Assembly: GCF_019175285.1 (NCBI RefSeq)
Contig: NC_056530.1
Location: forward strand, 1,763,474-1,827,473
Reading direction: 5' to 3'
DNA length: 64,000 nucleotides
From: Sceloporus undulatus
Taxonomy: Eukaryota; Chordata; Lepidosauria; Squamata; Phrynosomatidae
The notes under the pieces were generated by a model. The model did not search any database and had not been told where the DNA came from. It saw only the letters and a program-made list of their open reading frames with translations. Below, piece after piece: positions 58,901-64,000 of this stretch. Every line of letters starts with the position of its first letter. The first letter of the stretch is position 1. The position numbers and the translations under genes are program-made.

Positions 58901-61758
58901 GGGCACCCAGTGATCTTCATGGCCAAGTGAGAAACTGGTCTCCAGAGTCATAGCCCAATACTCAGACCACTACAGCACACTGGCTCATACATATACAGAA
59001 ACAGTTTTCCAGCTAAGTAACTAAAATGGTTCAATCTGTGCAAAAGGGGGAGGTATCCAGAGAAAGCCAAGGTTTACAGGACTGCACAAAAATGCACTAA
59101 GAAAATACACTCTTCCTCACTCCAAAAGCAGGCCAACAAAATCAGGCCTCAGGATGCTAGTGACTAGTGAAGTGTGGCATGTGAGGAAAAGCAGAAGGGA
59201 GGGAAACAGAATGGAGCATCTGGGGAAAAAGTGTGACTGGCTACAATCCTGAATAGGAGGAGCATTTATCCCACAACGTTTTGTCACACGCTTCATTGGT
59301 AATTCCTAACAACGGTAGAAGAAGGTTACCTGTGGTAGAATGCTGCTGCAGTGAGAACCATGGAGAATTCATTGGTCCATTTTGAGGTGTAACTCCATTG
59401 GCTCTTGCCAGCATCCCAGAAATGGCTGCGCATAGGGAAGCCTACAATCCGGTCTGGGAAACTTCTCCACACCCCAAAGGCAAAGTCAACCTGGACAGTC
59501 AGGGAGAAAGAAAGAAACCAAGAGGCGCATTGTGAGTGGAGAAGACAGTTGCACAAGGTGAGGCAAAGCAACAGCGTCCTTCTGGATGTTGTTGAATTGG
59601 AAGTCACCCATCTGTTCGAGTAAGCATGGTCAGTAATGAGGGATGCTAAGAACTGTAAACCAGCCACATCTGCAGAGACACATTTGCTCACATCGCACAT
59701 AAGAGGCTAGCTAGTCTCCACATCCATCATCTGTGCTCTTTTTAATTAAATTGTAGATTCCTTAGCATATGTCTAAAAACTAAGGATGAGCCCAATGAAC
59801 CATGCAGAAAAAAAGCATGCAACCCAAATGTTTGGCTACCAGAGGCAGGGGACAAAATGAGGGCATTGCTTCTCTCAATAAGAATTCTGCCCCACCCTCT
59901 AATGAATTTTTCCTTCCTTTCCCATATTTTTAACATTACAGAGAGTGAGACACTGAAAACCTTCACACCTAGAAGTCATATATTTACTGAGTTCATATTC
60001 CCTTATGAACTTCGTCTCCCACCTTTTTTTTTAAAGCCCACAGTGTATTTCTAAATGCTAAAATCAGGTTTTAAATGCTTTCTACATAGTTTTAACTATG
60101 TGTTTTTAAACTTATGTTTTAATATTAATAATGTTTAATCTTTTTAAAACTTTTGTACTTCTGTGTTTTGTTTTTTCCTCTTTAAACTATTGTAATGCGC
60201 CTTGAATCCCATTTTGGGAGAAAGGCGGAATATAAATCTTTAAAATAAATAAAATTAAGTTACTCGAGTGTTAGAAATCTGGGGATTGACGAAGGCCTAG
60301 TATCTGAAGTAAAGACCTTGTAATTGTCAGAAATACTCTTGTCCATTAATAACTGATTTGACTGTCACATGACTGTGGAAACAAGACAGAATTGTGCATG
60401 AACACATGAAAAAGCTACCAGGAATATGGGCTGAAATTTGGGAAAGGAAGGGCTGTAGGTCAGTGGCAGAGCACTATGTGATCCCTGGTTCTGGGTCTTA
60501 AGCCAGTAATTAAATAGACACTATGACCTGTTGAGATTAGCTACCCCTTGGCAAGGTCCTACTTTCTGGGATGTCTGTGTCTTTGGTGATGAGTTTAAAT
60601 GCTCCCAGAGAGTTGCCTCACCTCACTTGTTGAGAGGCTGCTGTGTTCATCCAGGCTCAATACTGCATCTGTTTCGATGGCGGAGTAAGGCAAAAACCGG
60701 TCACTGACCTTTAGGGGAGAAAAAGAAGGGAGGAGAAGGGAGTGGGGAAACCCAAAAGAGTCAGAGAAAATGTTTGTGATCCCCCATCTTCAGAATCATA
60801 GACCTTTGTCTGTCTTTGACAGGCAGTACAACATGGACAAGCAACTTGCGACCTTTGGGAGTGAATCTGACCCATCTGAGGCTATGTGCACACTAAAGAG
60901 TTATACCAGTTTAATATTAGTTTCATTACCATGGCTCCATTGAACAGAATCCTGGGATTTGTAGATAAGTAAAGTACTGACAATTTTCCAGTGCCCTCTG
61001 CTGAACTCCAGCAATTAATATTTTAATATTTATTAATTAATATTAATTAATATTTATTAAATATTACATAGTAACACAAGTCCTTCCCCCGAATTCCCAG
61101 GATTTTATAGAATGGAGTCATAGCAGTTCAAGTCGTTTCATACTGATATAATGCTGTCGTATAGAGCCACATTGAATTTCCTCAAATGTCCCAGCCTGGT
61201 TCTCTATGATTCCACCACACGATGCTTTCCTAGCTTTTTAATGGGATTTTCTTCCCATTCTAAAATGTTGAAATATATTTTAAATATATTATTGATGGGC
61301 AGTGGGAGCTTAAAGTTAAATCAGGCTGAGATTTTTACTCCTTCCTTTACCTTTGGCACTGCCCACCATTGGAATGTGGCCCCCAAGAAATTCTCTTATT
61401 GAATTTGTCCATTGTTCCAGGTCCTATTCTCTGGAGCAGCAGAAAACAAGCTTGCTCCATCCTCAATATGACATTCTTTCCAATATTTAAACAGAGCTAC
61501 CATGTCACCTCTTAACCTTCTTTTCTTGGGTGAAACCTTAGGATCCAGATAAAATAATAGTCAGCCTTCAGTAAGGATCAATATGGCTAAACACATGCTG
61601 GCACTGTATGTCTGAGATGCCTCTCTCTCTTACATGCCAAGTTAACCCAGCAGCCTGCTTACCTTGTTGCTGCCGTGGATAACTGTCAATGGAACTGCTG
61701 TTTGCGGCCATTTACTGCTTTGTGGTGGTGGTTTCTCACAGCTCCATAAAACTAAAAT
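52747..61758 (-). CDS. EXTL1: EXTL1, exostosin-like glycosyltransferase 1 (3' part, last five coding exons)
   Basis: Minus-strand exons in coding order are 61758-61663, 60708-60622, 59490-59330, 58521-58350 and 52935-52747. All are GT-AG and phase-consistent, giving 234 residues plus stop. They cover most of the C-terminal glycosyltransferase-64 domain, from [10 protein letters not shown] to [10 protein letters not shown]. The family adds GlcNAc during heparan-sulfate synthesis in the ER/Golgi membrane. Landmarks shared with human EXTL1 rather than EXT1 are [12 protein letters not shown] and [18 protein letters not shown], and synteny agrees. Other stretches, such as [20 protein letters not shown] and the last 40 residues, look more like EXT1, so the reptile gene keeps ancestral sequence. 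The DxD of EXT1 (LDED) is LDEH here. Earlier exons lie beyond the window. Confidence 0.92.
53052..53696 (-). mobile_element. L2 LINE, 3' part
   Basis: The minus-strand peptide [20 protein letters not shown], then [20 protein letters not shown], is the end of the L2 reverse-transcriptase ORF. A 3'UTR with taccgcctttcctgtagatc on the plus strand follows. It lies in the last EXTL1 intron. Confidence 0.88.
53697..54021. repeat. Inverted repeat, ~93-bp arms
   Basis: 53697-53790 (aatacagtatatggaatagag onward) is the near-perfect reverse complement of 53928-54021. The right arm belongs to the hAT-like element; the left arm seems to be a second fragment of the same family. Confidence 0.75.
53881..54894. 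mobile_element. hAT-like element (1.0 kb) with a Tigger-like MITE inside
   Basis: Ends cagggtgaccagatatc and gtctggtcaccctg are inverted repeats. The flanks ctcataac and atcatgac are a diverged 8-bp duplication (6 of 8). A TA-flanked MITE sits at 54146-54511. No transposase was seen. Confidence 0.7.
54146..54511. mobile_element. Tigger-like MITE (366 bp)
   Basis: Ends cagtgggccctccacatttg and gaggagggccaaccg, with TA on both sides. Interior shared with 57950-58311. It is nested inside the hAT-like element. Confidence 0.8.
55140..56320. other. EXTL1 last intron, unrecognised open frames
   Basis: Three overlapping plus-strand frames of 70-180 codons lie at 55.68-56.23 kb. They have no recognised domain and no relation to EXTL1. 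A diverged element or chance is likely. Confidence 0.3.
56325..56470 (-). mobile_element. Sauria-type SINE, partial
   Basis: The body ttgttcagaggggacttgcc and block gtgtgacttgcccaaggtcg are present. The tail is missing. Confidence 0.65.
56960..57045 (-). mobile_element. 5S-type SINE, tail fragment
   Basis: The stretch tgttttcaagttgcccattg and cacaggattttcttagccaa matches the tail part of the copy at 50320. The 5S head is not present. Confidence 0.5.
57135..57300. mobile_element. Foldback MITE, family A, partial
   Basis: The arms atgctataggattctggcat and aaactacaaatctcaagctt with gtggtgtcaaactgcattaa are recognisable. The right end is cut by the next repeat (57300-57490). Confidence 0.6.
57300..57490. 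repeat. Dispersed repeat, possibly Penelope-like 3' end
   Basis: The phrases taaccgtgttagtctgtaga, agcacctttgagactaaatg and tgaggaagtagactgaagtg recall repeats common in reptiles. Foldback-type bases (taattccacagtg) recur at both ends, suggesting insertion into the MITE. Class uncertain. Confidence 0.45.
57950..58311. mobile_element. Tigger-like MITE (362 bp)
   Basis: Ends cagtggcccctccacatttt and tgtggagggccaactg with TA on both sides (57948-57949 and 58312-58313). It is shared with 54146-54511 and lies 38 bases beyond the donor of an EXTL1 exon. Confidence 0.85.
58350..58521 (-). CDS. EXTL1: EXTL1 exon (YYHSLF...)
   Basis: The exon encodes [20 protein letters not shown] and [20 protein letters not shown], near-identical to EXT1. 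It ends SLPQQ in phase 0 at gtaaag. A foldback MITE ends only 38 bases past this donor. Confidence 0.94.
58760..58990 (-). mobile_element. Sauria-type SINE
   Basis: A reverse copy: tgtgttgcgttcctctaagc tail, gatttcttcagaggggttca body, head ending ccactacagcacactggctc. Confidence 0.75.
59330..59490 (-). CDS. EXTL1: EXTL1 exon (VDFAFGVW...)
   Basis: The exon encodes [20 protein letters not shown], then [20 protein letters not shown] and YH, with a split Arg codon (AG|G) into the next exon. The donor is gtaacc. Confidence 0.93.
60050..60258 (+). mobile_element. L2-like LINE 3' end
   Basis: The 3'UTR phrase ttgtaatgcgccttgaatcc and ggcggaatataaatctttaa is followed by a short A-rich tail. Confidence 0.6.
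60622..60708 (-). CDS. EXTL1: EXTL1 exon with DxD-equivalent motif
   Basis: Twenty-nine codons, [20 protein letters not shown] followed by EHSSLSTSE. The family metal/UDP-binding DxD motif is LDED in EXT1. Here the third position is His. Confidence 0.92.
60885..61165. mobile_element. Foldback MITE, family B, with AT-rich expansion
   Basis: The arms cagaatcctgggatttgtag and gaattcccaggattttatag flank an expanded (TATTAAT)-rich centre at about 61013-61060. Confidence 0.6.
61429..61545 (-). mobile_element. CR1 LINE fragment
   Basis: The stretch tctctggagcagcagaaaac and cctcaatatgacattctttc matches the reverse of the CR1 3' coding region. Both ends are missing. Confidence 0.75.
61663..61758 (-). 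CDS. EXTL1: EXTL1 exon (ILVLW...), first in window
   Basis: The exon encodes [20 protein letters not shown] and [11 protein letters not shown], 32 codons between cttctcag and gtaagc. It corresponds to the start of the GT64 domain after the CAQ that ends the previous exon in EXT family genes. Confidence 0.92.
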
Positions 61759-62810
61759 CTGAGAAGCAGAGGCAGAGTGGGGAGGGCACTGTGAATTAGC
61801 AAGCAAAGCAACCATACAGAGATATTCCATCCGTCAAGGTACCAACAACTATTAAAAGCTGTCCTGTCCTCTTTTGTATGTGGCCACCCTACTCCACTGG
61901 AAGCCATGAAGGGAAGGACTTCATGACACTGCAGTTTATTAATTGATGGAATTCATTGCCACAAGATGGTTTTGATGGTCCTTGGCTTAGATGGATTGAA
62001 CCACATTTTTACAGTGGATTGGTCTCTGACAAACTAGGGGAAACTCTCCTTATGGCCAGGATTACCATAAGAGCTTGAACTTCAAAATTTGCCACTGCAG
62101 CACATGGTTTATATGTTCACATGTTCATATTTATTTTATAGGAATGAGGGTATGTGTTTGCTTCTGTGCCTGTAGGTATCCTCCTACTCAAATCCATAGA
62201 CAGGCTAACCCCTCTTTTTCCTGTATCTGCCATACATTCGGATAAGATATCCCACCTCCACACTTAATAGATCAGGCTTGGGAGTCACCAGGAACCTACT
62301 TTTAAGGTCTACCTTTGTATTTAAATGGTTCTAATTTGAACATCAAAGAGCACTCGATTTTTATAAAAGAAGCCAAGAGTGCAAACTTATATCAAGTATG
62401 CCATTTAAATGTGCAGGTTAGCTTAAGTACCAGTCATGTTTAGAGTAACAAATGAACTGAAATCAATGAGACTTAAATTAACTCTAACTTGTCCCATTAA
62501 CTGCAATGGCTAGTGCTGAAGCTGAAAGCTTTGCTGTAAAGTCTCTGAGTCATTGGCAAGTCATTGGATCTTATGCATATTTACTTGTGAATACTACTGA
62601 GTTCAATCGTCCCTGCTCCCAAACTGAAAGTACGTAATTCTCCAGCTTTAGGTTATTGACCATAGTCCAGCTCAAGATAGCATTGGCTGCCCCAGCAATT
62701 CCCTGTGTACACTTACTTGGGAATAATCCCCATTGAACTCAGTGGGGCTTAATTTCAAGCAAGCATGCACAGTTACCTACCTCTGGGAGCAAGTCTCATT
62801 GAATTCAGTG
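61759..62810. other. EXTL1 intron, nothing recognised
   Basis: The next upstream EXTL1 exon (expected to encode a stretch ending CAQ) was not found up to 64000. No named repeat was seen here. Confidence 0.45.
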
Positions 62811-63022
62811 GGTGGTTGTTGCTGTGTGCCTTCAAGTTTTATGGCAACCCTAAGACAAACCTATCACAGATTTGTTCAGAGGGGGTTTGCCTTTGCTTTC
62901 CTCTGTAGATGAGAGAATGTGACTTGCCCAGGGTCACCCAATGGGTTTCCATGGCTGAGCAGGAATTCAGCTCCAGGTCTCCAAGACTAACACTCAAAGC
63001 ACTACACCATACTAGGTCTCTG
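62811..63022 (-). mobile_element. Sauria-type SINE
   Basis: A reverse copy: gttgctgtgtgccttcaagt tail, ttgttcagagggggtttgcc body, head ending cactacaccatactaggtct. Confidence 0.8.
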
Positions 63023-64000
63023 AGTTCAGTAGCACAACCTTCCAAAGAAACATACAGATAAAGGCTGAGTCAAACCAGACTTGACACAACACAACAGTCT
63101 TGCACTAGGCAACAGTGGAGATGGTTTTCTATAAAGCAGGTGTTATTTTGGACTGTGGCTCTCAGAATTCCTTAACACTGGCTATGCTGGCTGGAGCTTT
63201 TGGGAGATGAAGCACAAAATGTCTGGAGGACCAAAAACTGAGAATCACGTCTTTAAAGAAAACAGAAGCTCACAATTCAGATTGGGAATCTGGTGAGAGA
63301 ATGGAGTTGTGTAACTCCTTTGCCAACGCTGCACTATTGCCACACAGATTGAGTCCCATATGAAAAATTGCCCTTTTAGACTACAAGTATTCTTGTGACC
63401 GCATGGGAGGTTCCAGACATTAAGTGTAACTTTCCTAAACTAACTTTACCTGAGCTGGAACAAATGTCCTTGCATTAATATTATTCCCAATCTGCTCTCA
63501 TTTCTATTTTTTAAAAAAGATTATTTGTTTGTATTTCTATAACTGTAAAAAAACCCATAAATATAATTACCGTTCTACAGTTCTAGATAATGTCTATGCG
63601 CTTTAATACAATTTCTTATTCAAAGCAAGAATCACTGTTAATAAAAGGCTCTCATGGGGCACAATTTGTGTTATAATGGAGCTCTTCCATTTAATAAAGA
63701 AGGGTTTAAATTCTTTACAGTGATTTAATTGTCCCATTTCAAATTCCTACCTACTGTAGGAGCTGGGAATGTGTACCAAGGCACTATGTGCATGGGTCCA
63801 AATACCCATTTCCCCCTTGTTTTGGCATCGTCCTGGTTGGATGATGCATGTCCCAAATCCTGGTTCTGGTGAGAGCATTCCAGATGACATCTGGGATGTT
63901 CTACACCATAACCAGGCTATACCTTGCTTAACACACATTTTAAAATGTTATCTATTATTCCAGATCTTCCAAGAAGATCCGGATCCCTCCGTGTGCCATG
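63023..64000. other. EXTL1 intron, right edge
   Basis: A degenerate foldback MITE may lie at about 63137-63240. No exon was found, so EXTL1 continues beyond the window. Confidence 0.4.

Noticed and set aside
63960-64000. Possible start of an upstream EXTL1 exon at the right edge
   Set aside because: Neither strand gives a peptide resembling the expected EXT-family sequence.

Overview
This window looks like nuclear DNA of a squamate reptile, most likely a lizard. The evidence is three vertebrate genes in conserved order together with the repeat set: tRNA-derived Sauria-type SINEs with BovB-like tails, 5S rRNA-derived SINEs, BovB, CR1 and L2 LINEs, and two SPIN-type hAT elements. The gene order TRIM63 - SLC30A2 - EXTL1 is the one known from human 1p36.11. 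Here TRIM63 and SLC30A2 lie on the plus strand, and EXTL1 lies on the minus strand, tail to tail with SLC30A2. Species cannot be fixed from the sequence alone.

Layout. 1-1.9 kb: repeats, then a compact TATA-type promoter. 2.1-20.5 kb: complete TRIM63 (MuRF1, muscle RING E3 ligase), nine coding exons adding up to 353 codons, the same length as the human protein. 20.5-27.1 kb: intergenic, packed with L2, CR1, BovB, SINE and MITE copies. 27.2-41.0 kb: SLC30A2 (ZnT2 zinc exporter), eight coding exons. Its first exon is short and is followed by a roughly 155-bp minisatellite. Exons 4-8 read cleanly, but exons 2 and 3 carry several small indels that break the frame in this sequence. 41-52.4 kb: intergenic, with two SPIN-like elements that have perfect 8-bp target duplications and a 1.5-kb CR1 that retains a 367-codon reverse-transcriptase ORF. 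52.4-61.8 kb: the last five coding exons of EXTL1 (C-terminal glycosyltransferase-64 domain). The rest of the gene lies beyond position 64000.

The three genes are a conserved neighbourhood and not a pathway. MuRF1 tags sarcomere proteins for degradation, ZnT2 moves zinc into vesicles, and EXTL1 is a heparan-sulfate glycosyltransferase relative. No bacterial-type system, CRISPR array, rRNA or tRNA gene was found. No LTR retroelement or retrovirus was recognised.

The points most worth a second look are: the frame-broken exons 2-3 of SLC30A2; its GC-AG intron; the minisatellite and E-box/metal-element arrangement around its first exon; the changed DxD motif in EXTL1 (LDEH); a near-perfect 285-bp palindrome in TRIM63 intron 1; an unclassified dispersed repeat in four copies; and several cleanly resolved nested insertions.
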